19,410 nt of DNA from Paracoccaceae bacterium (GCA_030625695.1 DAOUQK010000024.1:1-19410), one strand, 5' to 3'; shown: positions 6,772 through 15,263, counted from the stretch's first letter. Made by a program: numbers and translations. The notes: generated by a model from the letters alone, not told the origin.

Positions 6772-7424
6772 TTGGGATGGAACGCCTTCATGTGATGGGC
6801 TGATTGTGCCAATTCCCGCCCGGCCCCGGCACTGACCGGGCAGGCAAGGCGAGAAGCACAGCCTTGACTCATGCAGGTTTGACCTGCCGCTGTGTCTAGA
6901 TAGGAGTGGCACTGACCCAGATCATAAGGCGCATCTGGTTGTAGTGCATTAACCGGACAGGCATCTGTGCAGGGCCGATCCGGGCACGTCAGGCAGGGAG
7001 AGGCGGCATCAGGTGCCGGAATGTCCAACTCATCCCCAAAATGCAGGGCACCGCGAAATGAGATCAGAAGACCGACCTGATTATGCACCATCATTCCAAC
7101 CGGACTAAGAAATGCCCGTTTCGATTTCAGGGCCCAGTCGATGAACGGTGCAAATGGCGGGCCGCCAAACGGGTAATGCGCATCGGCCTGAAAACTGGTT
7201 GCAAGATTGCCAACAACACGGGTTGACCAACGGTCTATCGGGTTGGGTTGCGCGTCTGCTGCTTCCTTGGATGTTTGATAAACTGGCCAGAACCCCGGCC
7301 CTGCACCTAACAGGATCAGCGTCCCAAATGGCAATCCTTTTGCCCCGCAGCGCGCCGGATGCAGCGCACCCATAACCAGCAGTCCGGCAGCCTCTGCCGC
7401 CGTGCATACCGCGTGGTATGTCAC
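6768..7424 (-). CDS. Small 4Fe-4S cluster protein (ferredoxin-like)
   Basis: A 218-residue, probably cytoplasmic protein. Its C-terminal half carries two cysteine groups: C144-x2-C147-x4-C152-x3-C156-Pro (CLTCPDRPCTDACP) and C172, C184, C189, C195-Pro. This could hold two [4Fe-4S] clusters, as in ferredoxin modules of the QueG type. The N-terminal 130 residues have no motif I can name; the central GGPPFAPFIDWALKSKRA suggests a folded domain of its own. It lacks the length and motifs of a full epoxyqueuosine reductase. The start is a GTG overlapping the upstream desaturase stop (GTGA), and its own stop overlaps the next GTG. The partner and electron acceptor are unknown. Confidence 0.75.
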   Translation of the reverse strand: MTYHAVCTAAEAAGLLVMGALHPARCGAKGLPFGTLILLGAGPGFWPVYQTSKEAADAQPNPIDRWSTRVVGNLATSFQADAHYPFGGPPFAPFIDWALKSKRAFLSPVGMMVHNQVGLLISFRGALHFGDELDIPAPDAASPCLTCPDRPCTDACPVNALQPDAPYDLGQCHSYLDTAAGQTCMSQGCASRLACPVSAGAGRELAQSAHHMKAFHPK

Positions 7425-8215
7425 AATTTCCCGAACGGCAGGCGCAGCGACCAGCCCAGTTTGCTGGGCTTGTCATCCTGCCAACGCAATCCAATTTTCA
7501 TGTCGTCGTGGCCCTCGGACGGTTGGGCCACGTAGGTGCCAAACATTTGGTCCCAGATCGACAATGAAAAACCATAGTTGCTGTCATGCTCATGGCGATG
7601 CACCGAATGATGCACCCGGTGCATATCGGGCGTCACCAGAACCCGCCGCAGGATTTTGTCGAACCACAGTGGCAGCGCCAGATTGGAATGGTTGAACATG
7701 GCTGTGCCGTTGAGAATGATCTCAAACAGGATCACCGCAACCGCCGCCGGGCCCAACAGGTAAACCAACCCGATCTTGAGAAACATTGAAAGGGCAATTT
7801 CAATCGGGTGAAAGCGGATGGCCGTGGTCACGTCGATATCGGTATCCGAATGGTGCACCCGGTGCAGTCGCCACAACAGCGGCACCTTATGGGTGATCAC
7901 ATGTTGCGCCCAGATGGCAAAATCCAGAAACAGGACGGTGACGATAACTTCGATCCATAAAGGCCAGTCAAGCCAGTTCAGCAGGCCCCAACCGTTTTTC
8001 CCCGCATCCACCGCAGCCCCAACCGCCAGCAGCGGCAATAGGAACGCCATCAGGCGCAAGGTCACCGTATTGACCACCGTCATACCCCAATTGGTTACCC
8101 AACGGGTGCTGCGCGGTTGGGTGCGCGACTTGCGCGGCACAAGGTGCTCGGCCAGCGCGAACAGGACAAACAGCCCCAGAAATATGCTAAGTCGGATGGT
8201 TGTTTCGTTTTCCAT
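7421..8215 (-). CDS. Sterol desaturase / fatty acid hydroxylase superfamily membrane protein
   Basis: A 264-residue integral membrane protein with the superfamily's histidine clusters, which bind two irons: HVITH (105-109), HRVHH (118-122), NH (175-176) and HRVHH (199-203). Hydrophobic stretches lie near 8-24, 45-67, 85-103 and 140-168. These enzymes use O2 to hydroxylate or desaturate lipids; the substrate cannot be told from sequence. The start is uncertain. ATG at 8215 gives the usual beginning MENE; an in-frame ATG at 8233 adds six residues, and neither has a good ribosome binding site. An Fe-S protein gene overlaps the 3' end and might supply electrons, which is inference only. Confidence 0.88.
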   Translation of the reverse strand: MENETTIRLSIFLGLFVLFALAEHLVPRKSRTQPRSTRWVTNWGMTVVNTVTLRLMAFLLPLLAVGAAVDAGKNGWGLLNWLDWPLWIEVIVTVLFLDFAIWAQHVITHKVPLLWRLHRVHHSDTDIDVTTAIRFHPIEIALSMFLKIGLVYLLGPAAVAVILFEIILNGTAMFNHSNLALPLWFDKILRRVLVTPDMHRVHHSVHRHEHDSNYGFSLSIWDQMFGTYVAQPSEGHDDMKIGLRWQDDKPSKLGWSLRLPFGKL

Positions 8216-8272
8216 ACATTCGATTTCGCGCATAGGATTAAAACAATCAAGCCCGTTTGCAACACGTTTACG

Positions 8273-9136
8273 TTAATCCGGCCTGATCAGCGATCCGGCA
8301 CCTTGTTCGGTAAACAGCTCCAACAGGCAGGCATTGGGCGCACGCCCGTCAAGGATAACCACCGCCCGCACGCCGCCATCAATCGCATCAAGTGCGGTTT
8401 CAGTTTTCGGGATCATGCCACCGGCAATCACGCCTGACGCGGTCATCTCGCGAATTTGCGCGGTATTTAGTTCGGTCACAACGTCGCCCCCGGCGTTTTT
8501 GACGCCTGCCACATCGGTAAGCAGCAACAGCCGGTCGGCTTTGAGCGCCTTGGCAACTGCCCCGGCGGCGGTGTCGCCGTTGATATTGAACGTCTCGCCG
8601 TTGCGCCCCGCACCCAGCGGAGCGATCACCGGGATGGTGTCGTTGGCAAACAGATTGTGCAACAGGGTCGGGTCCATCTCTGCCGGGGTGCCGACAAAAC
8701 CCAGCCTTGGGTCGGTCTGGTCACAAATCATCAGATTGGCGTCTTTGCCTGACAGGCCAACAGCCCGTCCTCCCTGACGGTTCAGCGCTTGAACGATGCG
8801 TTTGTTGACCAGACCAGAAAGGACCATTTCAACCACCTCGACCGTGGCCTTATCGGTCACCCGCTTGCCCTCAACAAACTCGGATTTGACGCCCAGCCGG
8901 TCAAGCATCGCGTTGATCATCGGCCCGCCACCATGTACGACCACCGGATTGACGCCAACCTGCTGTAACAACACCACATCGCGGGCAAAACTGTCCATCG
9001 CCGCGTCACTGCCCATGGCATGGCCGCCCAGCTTAATCACCACAATCGCGCCGTCATAGCGTTGCAGCAGCGGCAGGGCGTCAGACAGGGTTTTGGCGGT
9101 GGCAATGTTGTCGCGGGTCATATCCTGAGTCTTCAT
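8273..9136 (-). CDS. argB: Acetylglutamate kinase ArgB
   Basis: A 287-residue cytoplasmic enzyme of arginine biosynthesis that phosphorylates N-acetyl-L-glutamate. It has the amino-acid kinase landmarks: IKLGG with Lys35 (34-38), HGGGP (68-72), LSGKDA (128-133), NINGDTAAGAVA (185-196), LLLTDVAGV (204-212) and GGMIPK (239-244). I chose the ATG at 9136 because AGAAGGA stands at a proper distance upstream and the N-terminus matches the family; the frame extends upstream without one. It is transcribed away from the dehydrogenase gene at 9257, so 9137-9256 must hold both promoters. No boxes stand out there. Confidence 0.96.
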   Translation of the reverse strand: MKTQDMTRDNIATAKTLSDALPLLQRYDGAIVVIKLGGHAMGSDAAMDSFARDVVLLQQVGVNPVVVHGGGPMINAMLDRLGVKSEFVEGKRVTDKATVEVVEMVLSGLVNKRIVQALNRQGGRAVGLSGKDANLMICDQTDPRLGFVGTPAEMDPTLLHNLFANDTIPVIAPLGAGRNGETFNINGDTAAGAVAKALKADRLLLLTDVAGVKNAGGDVVTELNTAQIREMTASGVIAGGMIPKTETALDAIDGGVRAVVILDGRAPNACLLELFTEQGAGSLIRPD

Positions 9137-9141
9137 TTCAC

Positions 9142-9156
9142 TGGTCCTTCTGACCA
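9142..9156 (-). promoter_or_regulatory. Inverted repeat around the argB ribosome binding site
   Basis: Read on the coding strand, TGGTC-AGAAG-GACCA forms a perfect 5-bp stem. Its loop and right arm contain the Shine-Dalgarno run AGAAGGA of argB, 5 nt before the ATG. The hairpin could partly hide the ribosome binding site, or may be chance in a short stem. Confidence 0.25.
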
Positions 9157-9256
9157 AACCTGTTACGCGCTTCAAGCCCACCTGCCAAGTGCTGCGTTGC
9201 AGATAGCGGCCTTGGTGCTACAGTCACTTAGGAAAAGCTGGAAAGGGCCCGCTGCC

Positions 9257-9985
9257 ATGTCTCAGAAAACCATTCTTTTGACCGGTGCCAGCCGGGGTAT
9301 CGGCCACGCCACGGTTCGTAAGTTCAGCGCCGAAGGCTGGCGGGTTCTGACCTGCTCGCGCGCGGCGTTTGCCAAGGAATGTCCTTGGCCGGGAGGCGAG
9401 GAAAATCACATTCAGATTGATCTGGGCGATCCGGCGGACACAATCAAGGCCGTCGGGGTGATCAAGGACAAGCTGGGCGGCAAGCTGGACGCATTGGTCA
9501 ACAATGCCGGGATATCGCCCAAAGGCCCAGATGGAGAACGGCTTAATACGCTGAACACCGACCTGATGGATTGGGGTCGCGTGTTTCACGTAAACTTCTT
9601 TGCACCAGTGGTTCTGGCGCGTGGGCTGAAAGATGAATTGGCCGCCGCCAAAGGCTCGGTCGTCAATGTGACGTCAATTGCCGGCGCCCGGGTGCACCCG
9701 TTTGCGGGGGCGGCTTATGCCACGTCCAAAGCAGCATTGGCGGCTTTGACCCGTGAAATGGCGCATGATTTCGGGCCCATGGGGGTGCGGGTTAACGCCA
9801 TTGCCCCGGGCGAGGTTGAGACCGCGATCCTGTCGCCCGGCACCGATAAAATTGTGGCAAAACTGCCATTGCAGCGTTTGGGACAGCCCGAGGAAGTGGC
9901 CAATGCCATCTTTTTCCTATGTTCGGATCAAAGCTCCTACATCTCAGGGGCCGAGATTGAGGTGAACGGGGCGCAACACGTTTAA
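9257..9985 (+). CDS. Short-chain dehydrogenase/reductase (SDR), classical type
   Basis: A 242-residue oxidoreductase with a Rossmann fold. It shows the cofactor motif TGASRGIG (9-16), NNAG (82-85), and the catalytic Ser140 (VTSIAG), Tyr154 and Lys158 (YATSK). The C-terminal part has NAIAPGEVET and the FLCSDQSSYISGAEIEVNG block typical of FabG-like SDRs. The basic Arg35 after the second strand leans towards NADPH. The substrate is unknown. The ATG at 9257 follows GGAAAGGGCC; the frame upstream is open but overlaps argB in antisense. It stands alone on the plus strand between two minus-strand clusters. Confidence 0.9.
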   Translation: MSQKTILLTGASRGIGHATVRKFSAEGWRVLTCSRAAFAKECPWPGGEENHIQIDLGDPADTIKAVGVIKDKLGGKLDALVNNAGISPKGPDGERLNTLNTDLMDWGRVFHVNFFAPVVLARGLKDELAAAKGSVVNVTSIAGARVHPFAGAAYATSKAALAALTREMAHDFGPMGVRVNAIAPGEVETAILSPGTDKIVAKLPLQRLGQPEEVANAIFFLCSDQSSYISGAEIEVNGAQHV

Positions 9986-10020
9986 CTTAGTTGCGCGGTA
10001 GCCACGTCCATTATTGGCTT

Positions 10021-10093
10021 CGTAGGGTGGGTTTTCAACCCACCTAACCCGTTAGAAATTGCCAAGGAAGGTGGGTTGAAAACCCACCCTACG
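10021..10093. repeat. REP-like inverted pair B (GTAG motifs outside) between convergent genes
   Basis: Two identical 23-nt units in opposite orientation, 25 nt apart. Each is GTAG, stem GGTGGGTT, loop TTC, stem AACCCACC. The left unit (10022-10044) is on the plus strand and the right unit (10070-10092) on the minus strand, with one further complementary base at each end (C10021/G10093). The perfect match suggests a recent or selected REPIN-type element. It lies between the dehydrogenase stop (9985) and the engB stop (10129), so it can also serve as a bidirectional terminator. Confidence 0.85.
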
Positions 10094-10128
10094 GAAAACT
10101 GACAAGTCTTGAACTTTTGGCGCGGATG

Positions 10129-10779
10129 CTATTCCAGAGTGGCGATGATTGCCCGCAACGTGGCAATGCCTTCGCCCTTTTCGGACGAGGTCAGCACCAT
10201 TTCGGGATAAGACGCCGGGTGCTTGGCCAGCGCCTTGCGCACCTGGTCGAAAATAACGGTGCGATCCTTTTCCTTGACCTTGTCGGCCTTGGTCAACACA
10301 CATTGAAACGTCACGGCGGCACTGTCCAGCAGCGACATGATCTCTTCATCCACCGGTTTGACCCCGTGGCGCGCATCAATCAGCACAAACGCCCGGCGCA
10401 GGGTTTGGCGCCCGCTAAGGTATTGTTTCAACAGGCGTTGCCAGCGTTCCACCACCGGTAAAGGTGCGTTGGCATAGCCGTAGCCGGGCAGGTCGACCAG
10501 ATAATGACCCTCGCCTTGGGTGAAAAAGTTAATCTCTTGCGTGCGTCCCGGCGTGTTAGAGGCGCGGGCCAGCGCCTTAGTCCCGGTCAGCGCGTTGATC
10601 AGGGTTGATTTGCCGACGTTTGAACGCCCGGCAAAGCATACCTCCATCCGGTCGGCAGGGGGCAGACCGGACATGGCAACCACGCCTTTGACAAACTCGG
10701 ACGGGCCGGCAAACAGCTTGCGGCCTTTTTCAGAGGTGAAAGTATCCGGGGCCTCGGCCATGGGGAAATTCATCTGCAT
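10129..10779 (-). CDS. engB: Ribosome biogenesis GTP-binding protein YihA/EngB (YsxC)
   Basis: A 216-residue GTPase of the TrmE-Era-EngA-YihA-Septin group, needed for late assembly of the 50S ribosomal subunit. It has all five G motifs: GRSNVGKST (51-59), TPGRT (76-80), DLPGYG (96-101), TKAD (163-166) and TSS (197-199). Its length is normal. The start ATG at 10779 lies 4 nt after the MOSC gene stop; in-frame ATGs at 10773 and 10761 are alternatives, and none has a strong ribosome binding site, as expected of a coupled gene. It is the last gene of the yidC-MOSC-engB unit. Confidence 0.96.
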   Translation of the reverse strand: MQMNFPMAEAPDTFTSEKGRKLFAGPSEFVKGVVAMSGLPPADRMEVCFAGRSNVGKSTLINALTGTKALARASNTPGRTQEINFFTQGEGHYLVDLPGYGYANAPLPVVERWQRLLKQYLSGRQTLRRAFVLIDARHGVKPVDEEIMSLLDSAAVTFQCVLTKADKVKEKDRTVIFDQVRKALAKHPASYPEMVLTSSEKGEGIATLRAIIATLE

Positions 10780-10783
10780 CAGG

Positions 10784-11539
10784 TCAGACCACGTCTATTT
10801 CGTCGCCCTGACTTAGCAGGCCGGACTTTGTTACAATCGCATAGAGGCCGCAATCCTGATGTCCCCAGCCGGATTTGAGCGCGCCCAACGTATCGGCATC
10901 GCGCTCTCCGGTTTCGGTGTTGGCGGTTGTGGCCAGGCAGCGGGTGATGCGTTCCTTGATTTCCAGTTCTGCCGCACCAATGCGCAGAGTCTTGCCGATC
11001 CAATCCATTTCGCCCCAGGCCTCAAGCCCGTCAAACAACAGGTTGCCGCGCCAGCGCGTCGGTGAAATCTCCTGCCCTAACTGTGCCTCGACTGCGCGGT
11101 GGCTGGCCAGATTGATCAGCGAGACTGAGGCAAAATCTGTGTCGGTCATCGCCACCTCGGGTGCGCGGACCAGTCGGGCGGGCAGCATCCGGTTGCCATT
11201 GCTGATCGGCATGACCCATTGGATAAACCGGGCGGCCCCATCGTGATCATCCGGGGCAATGGTGATGTCTGGCCGGTCAGGGTGGGACAGGGTCAGATGG
11301 CCCTGACTTGGATCAACCTGCGATTTGATTGCCTGCAGACGCGGGGATTTCGCCGCGCGCGAAAATTCGTTGCATGGCTGCCAGCGCGGACGTTCAGTAT
11401 CAAAACATGACCGTTCATGCGCCACCGCCCAGCGGCGATCCCACGGCAGGCATTCGCCCGCCGTGAGTTGCACCTGATCAATCTGTTCGCGTCCATGCGC
11501 CTTGATCGGGTGACGCCAAATCTCTGTGATCTGAGGCAT
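10784..11539 (-). CDS. MOSC domain-containing protein
   Basis: A 251-residue protein of the molybdenum-cofactor sulfurase C-terminal (MOSC) family. An N-terminal beta-barrel part (about 2-130, with IWRHPIKAHGRE and LPWDRRWAV) precedes the MOSC core, which has RWRGNLLFDG (about 163-172) and the conserved cysteine Cys201 in ITRCLATTANTETGERD. Relatives such as YiiM and mARC move or reduce groups using Mo cofactor and this cysteine; the substrate here is unknown. The ATG at 11539 overlaps the yidC stop by one base (TGATG), indicating coupled translation. A GTG one codon earlier is also possible. Confidence 0.88.
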   Translation of the reverse strand: MPQITEIWRHPIKAHGREQIDQVQLTAGECLPWDRRWAVAHERSCFDTERPRWQPCNEFSRAAKSPRLQAIKSQVDPSQGHLTLSHPDRPDITIAPDDHDGAARFIQWVMPISNGNRMLPARLVRAPEVAMTDTDFASVSLINLASHRAVEAQLGQEISPTRWRGNLLFDGLEAWGEMDWIGKTLRIGAAELEIKERITRCLATTANTETGERDADTLGALKSGWGHQDCGLYAIVTKSGLLSQGDEIDVV

Positions 11540-13383
11540 CACTTTTTGCCTGCATCTGACTTGTCCGAATTGGTTTTACGGTCAAAGCTGGATTTGATGT
11601 TACCAAACACATCAGGTTTGAACCCCTGAGAGCGCATGATCAGATATTGCTGGGTGAAGGTGATGGTGTTGTTGGCGATCCAGTAAACCACCAGACCACT
11701 GGCAAAACTGCCCAGCATGAACATGAACACCCACGGCATCCAGGCGAATATCATCTTTTGCGTGGCATCTGTCGGGGCCGGGTTCAGCTTTTGCTGCAGC
11801 CACATGGAAATACCCAGCAACAGCGGCAGGATGCCGATGAATACAAGCGCGGTTATGCTGCCCGGCTCAGGTGGTGCGATCGGCAACAGGCCAAACAGGT
11901 TCATCAATGTGGTCGGGTCAGGCAGGCTGAGGTCCTGAAATGGTCCAAACCATGGGGCCTGGCGCAGTTCGATGGTGACAAAAATCACCTTGTAGAGCGA
12001 GAAAAAGATCGGGATCTGCATCAGGATTGGCAAACAGCCAGCGGCCGGGTTGACCTTTTCCTTCTTATACAGCTCCATCATGCCCTTCTGGACTTTTTGC
12101 TTGTCGTCGCCAGCGGACTTTTTCAGTTCCTCCATCTGCGGCTGGAGTTCCTTCATCTTGGCCATCGAGACATAAGATTTATAGGCCAACGGGAACAGCA
12201 GCGCCTTGATGATCAGGGTCAGCCCGATGATTGACCAGCCCATATTGCCGACCAGCGCGTTGATGTTGTGCAGCAGCCAGAACATCGGCTTGGTGATGAA
12301 CGAAAACCAGCCCCAATCAATGCTTTCGATGAATTTGACAACGTCTGCATCCTGATATTCGCGGATGGTTTCCCATTCCTTGGCGCCGGCGAACAATTGT
12401 GTGGTGACGCTGATTGACTGACCGGTGGAGACAGTCTGGGTCGGCAACACGGCCTCGGTCTGGTAAATATCGCGGCGCTCGTCGTATTTGGCGACAGATT
12501 TAAAGGCGCTGTCTTTGGCCGGGATCAGGGTCGACATCCAGAAATGATCGGTAAAGCCGATCCAGCCGCTTTCGCTTACTTGCGTGACTTCGGCGCGGGC
12601 CCCCTCGCGCGGGTCTACTTCGAAATCGGGCATGTCGTCATAGTCGATCTCGGCGAGAACACCGTCGGCCATGGCCACGACGCCTTCGTGCAGGATGAAA
12701 AAGTTCTTCAGGCCCTGAGGTTCTCCGTGGCGGGCAAGAATGCCGTAAGGGGCCATGCTGGCCGTGCCAGCAGAGGTGTTTTCAACCGATTGGGTGACAG
12801 TGAACATGAAATCGGCATCGACCGCGATCGTGCGGCGAAAGGTGAGGCCTTTTCCATTGTCCCAGATCAATGTGACAGGGGCGTCAACGCCCAGCGTTGC
12901 CCCCGCTTCGACGGCCCAGACTGTATTGGCACCGGGCACGTCATCGCCCGTCAATCCGGCCCCGGGGGCCCAGCCATACAGCGCATAATAGGCGGCGCTG
13001 TCGCCGACCGGGGACAGCATTTTGACGATCTCGGCGTCGTCGTCGAGCGAGACGCGGTAGTCTTTTAGCGACAGATCGTCGATCCGTCCGCCCAACAGGG
13101 AAATGCTACCGGTCAGGCGAGGGGTGTCGATGTCGATGCGCGGCGTGTCGGCCTGGGTTTCGGTCGGTTGCGCGTTGGTGGTCGCATCAGCGGTGTTTAC
13201 CACGGCGCCCGCGCTTGGGGTATTGGCGGCATCACCTGCGGTGGGTGCGGTCAGATCGCTGACTTCGGTGCCGTCCAACGGTGCCGGTTCCGGCGTTGGT
13301 GGCGGAAACAGCACGAACCAAACGAGGATCACCAGAAAGCTGAGCACGGTTGCGAGGATGAGATTCTTGTTTTGATCGTCCAT
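11539..13383 (-). CDS. yidC: Membrane protein insertase YidC
   Basis: A 614-residue Oxa1/YidC insertase that places proteins into the inner membrane, alone or with SecYEG. One N-terminal membrane helix (about 7-26) is followed by an Ala/Pro/Thr-rich linker (27-85) and the large periplasmic domain (about 86-345). The insertase core follows (about 355-590), with membrane segments near 382-402, 445-470, 510-528 and 546-570. Lys393 in LTLIIKALLFPL stands where other YidCs have the groove arginine. The C-terminus is a basic tail rich in Lys and Ser. I chose ATG 13383, which gives the usual MDDQNKNLI start; the frame extends 20 codons upstream. The usual upstream partners rpmH and rnpA are absent here. 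Confidence 0.96.
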   Translation of the reverse strand: MDDQNKNLILATVLSFLVILVWFVLFPPPTPEPAPLDGTEVSDLTAPTAGDAANTPSAGAVVNTADATTNAQPTETQADTPRIDIDTPRLTGSISLLGGRIDDLSLKDYRVSLDDDAEIVKMLSPVGDSAAYYALYGWAPGAGLTGDDVPGANTVWAVEAGATLGVDAPVTLIWDNGKGLTFRRTIAVDADFMFTVTQSVENTSAGTASMAPYGILARHGEPQGLKNFFILHEGVVAMADGVLAEIDYDDMPDFEVDPREGARAEVTQVSESGWIGFTDHFWMSTLIPAKDSAFKSVAKYDERRDIYQTEAVLPTQTVSTGQSISVTTQLFAGAKEWETIREYQDADVVKFIESIDWGWFSFITKPMFWLLHNINALVGNMGWSIIGLTLIIKALLFPLAYKSYVSMAKMKELQPQMEELKKSAGDDKQKVQKGMMELYKKEKVNPAAGCLPILMQIPIFFSLYKVIFVTIELRQAPWFGPFQDLSLPDPTTLMNLFGLLPIAPPEPGSITALVFIGILPLLLGISMWLQQKLNPAPTDATQKMIFAWMPWVFMFMLGSFASGLVVYWIANNTITFTQQYLIMRSQGFKPDVFGNIKSSFDRKTNSDKSDAGKK

Positions 13384-13648
13384 CGGGGACAGCCACCTTA
13401 TGCACTGAAAGTCATCGGTGGGTTCAACAGAGTGCAGCCCCAAAGGTCAAGCGGAATCGCCGTGACATAAGGCGCAAACCGCAGGGAAATCATCTGAAAT
13501 CGTCCTATGCTTGGCCATTTTCTGATTTCCGGACTGGGGTGGACGAAATGTGATGCTACGCCATCCGTCTGAAACTAGGTGCAAGACTGGCCCGGCGGGC
13601 AGGATCGCATGGTAAGATATCGTGTTATTGGTCGCGATTGATACGGAA
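13384..13648. other. Gene-free interval between the EAL gene and yidC
   Basis: The 265 nt hold no recognisable protein or RNA gene. A minus-strand frame over 13447-13668 has no family character and no ribosome binding site. The interval is too short for rpmH plus rnpA, and no L34 sequence (basic Arg/Lys/Gly pattern) appears in any frame I read. It presumably carries the yidC promoter and the 3' end of the EAL gene transcript; no boxes or strong hairpin are clear. Confidence 0.5.
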
Positions 13649-15196
13649 TCAGTCGGCCCTTCGACCAATCTTTGGAACGCCCTGTAATTTTACAGTATGC
13701 GCCGCGATCCAATCCAGTGTCTGATCAAACGGCATAGGGCGTCCGATGCCAAACCCCTGAACGTGGTCACAGCCCAGTTGCGCCAGCAACGCGTGCTCGC
13801 CAACGGTTTCCACACCTTCCGCCAGGGTCTCCACTTCAAGCCGTTCGGCCATATCTAAAATGGCACCAATGAACCGTTGCTGTTCGGGGTCCTGATCGGC
13901 CCGCATGACAAACGACCGGTCAATCTTGATCCGAGAGACGGCAAACCGGCGCAGGGATGCAATCGAGGCATGTCCGGTGCCATAATCATCCAGATCAATA
14001 CAACACCCCAGCTTGGCCAACCCGGTAATGTTTTTGCTGATCATGTCATCAGGCGCGTCTGTCATCACCGTTTCCAGGATTTCTATCGCAAGCCGACCCG
14101 GCTCCAGATCAAACCGGTCCAGTTCCCAGCGAATTTTATCGACAAGTGCCGGGTTACGCAGTTCATGGCTGGCGAAATTCACCCCCACTTGCGGCACGCC
14201 CGCATCCGCACTGTCCCAGGCTTTGAGCGCTGTCAGCGCGTGGTACAACATGACCTGGCCCAGACGTTCCAGCAACCCGACCTCTTCCATAACCGGCAAA
14301 AACGTGGTCGGTGATATCATGCCATGCACCGGGTGCGACCAGCGCGCCAAAGCCTCAAATCCCGAAACCTTGCCGGTGTCGGTCGATATCTGCGGTTGGT
14401 ACCAAGGTTGGATCTGACCGTTTTCCAATGCCGCCGCGACTTCTTCGCGCAAATCGTTGCGTTCACGGCTGCGGCGGCGCATTTCGGTAGAATAGGCGCG
14501 GATTGTCGAAGGTCCGGATTGATGGGCATCCGACAAGGCGGAAATTGCCGCATCCAACCAATCCTGACCAGTTGAGTCTGGTGCCCGGCTGCGCAGGCAA
14601 AACCCGATCGAACAACTCAAATGGAGCGACAGACCATCCAGGGCAATGGCATCTTCAATATTGCTTTGCAGCCGCCCGGCAAGCTGAATGCACAGCTCCA
14701 GATCAAGTTGGCGCACCGGCGACAGGCAAATGGCAAACCGGCTGTCGCCAATGCGCGCAATGGTATCGCTGTCGCGCAAAGCAGACAGGATGCGTTCACC
14801 ACTGCGCTGAGCCGCCAGATCGGCGGCGGATTGTCCGTGCAGGTCAATCAGATCGCGGTAGCTGTCCAATTCGAGCACAAAACATGCGGATTGACGGCCG
14901 GAGCTATGCGATTCCTCGAAAATCTCATCCACGGTGGCTTCGAATGCTTCGCGCAGGAACAGGCCGGTCACAGAATCACGCGGTAGGGGCGGGCGCGGAC
15001 GAAATCCGCCAAACGCCCCGCCCAACGCGAACAGCAAAGGCAGCCCAAGGGCGACGACAACGAGAGTTGTTTCGCCGCCAAGCCAGAAGGCGGCCAGGGT
15101 TATGGCCGGCAAAAAGGCCAACACCGGTGGGCCGGTCAAAACCGGCATGACGTGGGTGCGTAGATGGGTCAGCAAACCGACGGGCGGCAATTGCAT
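13649..15196 (-). CDS. Membrane-anchored cyclic-di-GMP phosphodiesterase with degenerate GGDEF and intact EAL domain
   Basis: A 515-residue protein. Two N-terminal hydrophobic segments (about 23-41 and 45-65) anchor it in the inner membrane. A GGDEF domain (about 72-235) has GDSRF (150-154) in place of GGDEF, so it should not make c-di-GMP. The EAL domain (about 248-500) keeps the metal and catalytic residues: EAL (281-283), Asn340 (NFAS), ELE-type EILE (372-375), DLDDYGTGHAS (401-411), Lys424 (IKIDRS) and EGVET (460-464), then QGFGIGRP. It is therefore probably an active phosphodiesterase acting on biofilm or motility, with the GGDEF part perhaps regulatory. ATG 15196 follows GGAAAGG. It lies 67 nt downstream of ttcA. 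Confidence 0.88.
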   Translation of the reverse strand: MQLPPVGLLTHLRTHVMPVLTGPPVLAFLPAITLAAFWLGGETTLVVVALGLPLLFALGGAFGGFRPRPPLPRDSVTGLFLREAFEATVDEIFEESHSSGRQSACFVLELDSYRDLIDLHGQSAADLAAQRSGERILSALRDSDTIARIGDSRFAICLSPVRQLDLELCIQLAGRLQSNIEDAIALDGLSLHLSCSIGFCLRSRAPDSTGQDWLDAAISALSDAHQSGPSTIRAYSTEMRRRSRERNDLREEVAAALENGQIQPWYQPQISTDTGKVSGFEALARWSHPVHGMISPTTFLPVMEEVGLLERLGQVMLYHALTALKAWDSADAGVPQVGVNFASHELRNPALVDKIRWELDRFDLEPGRLAIEILETVMTDAPDDMISKNITGLAKLGCCIDLDDYGTGHASIASLRRFAVSRIKIDRSFVMRADQDPEQQRFIGAILDMAERLEVETLAEGVETVGEHALLAQLGCDHVQGFGIGRPMPFDQTLDWIAAHTVKLQGVPKIGRRAD

Positions 15197-15263
15197 TGCG
15201 AAACCTTTCCCTGAGGGCAAAACATGCGCCAGCAAAGCCTAGCCGCAGGGTCTGACCCGGAGG

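Noticed and set aside
9020..9256. An N-terminal extension of the dehydrogenase by about 79 residues
   Set aside because: It lies antisense to the start of argB; the Rossmann motif expects the start at 9257, where a ribosome binding site is present.
13447..13668. A 73-codon minus-strand frame between the EAL gene and yidC
   Set aside because: It overlaps the 3' end of the EAL gene, has no ribosome binding site and does not resemble L34, RnpA or YidD.
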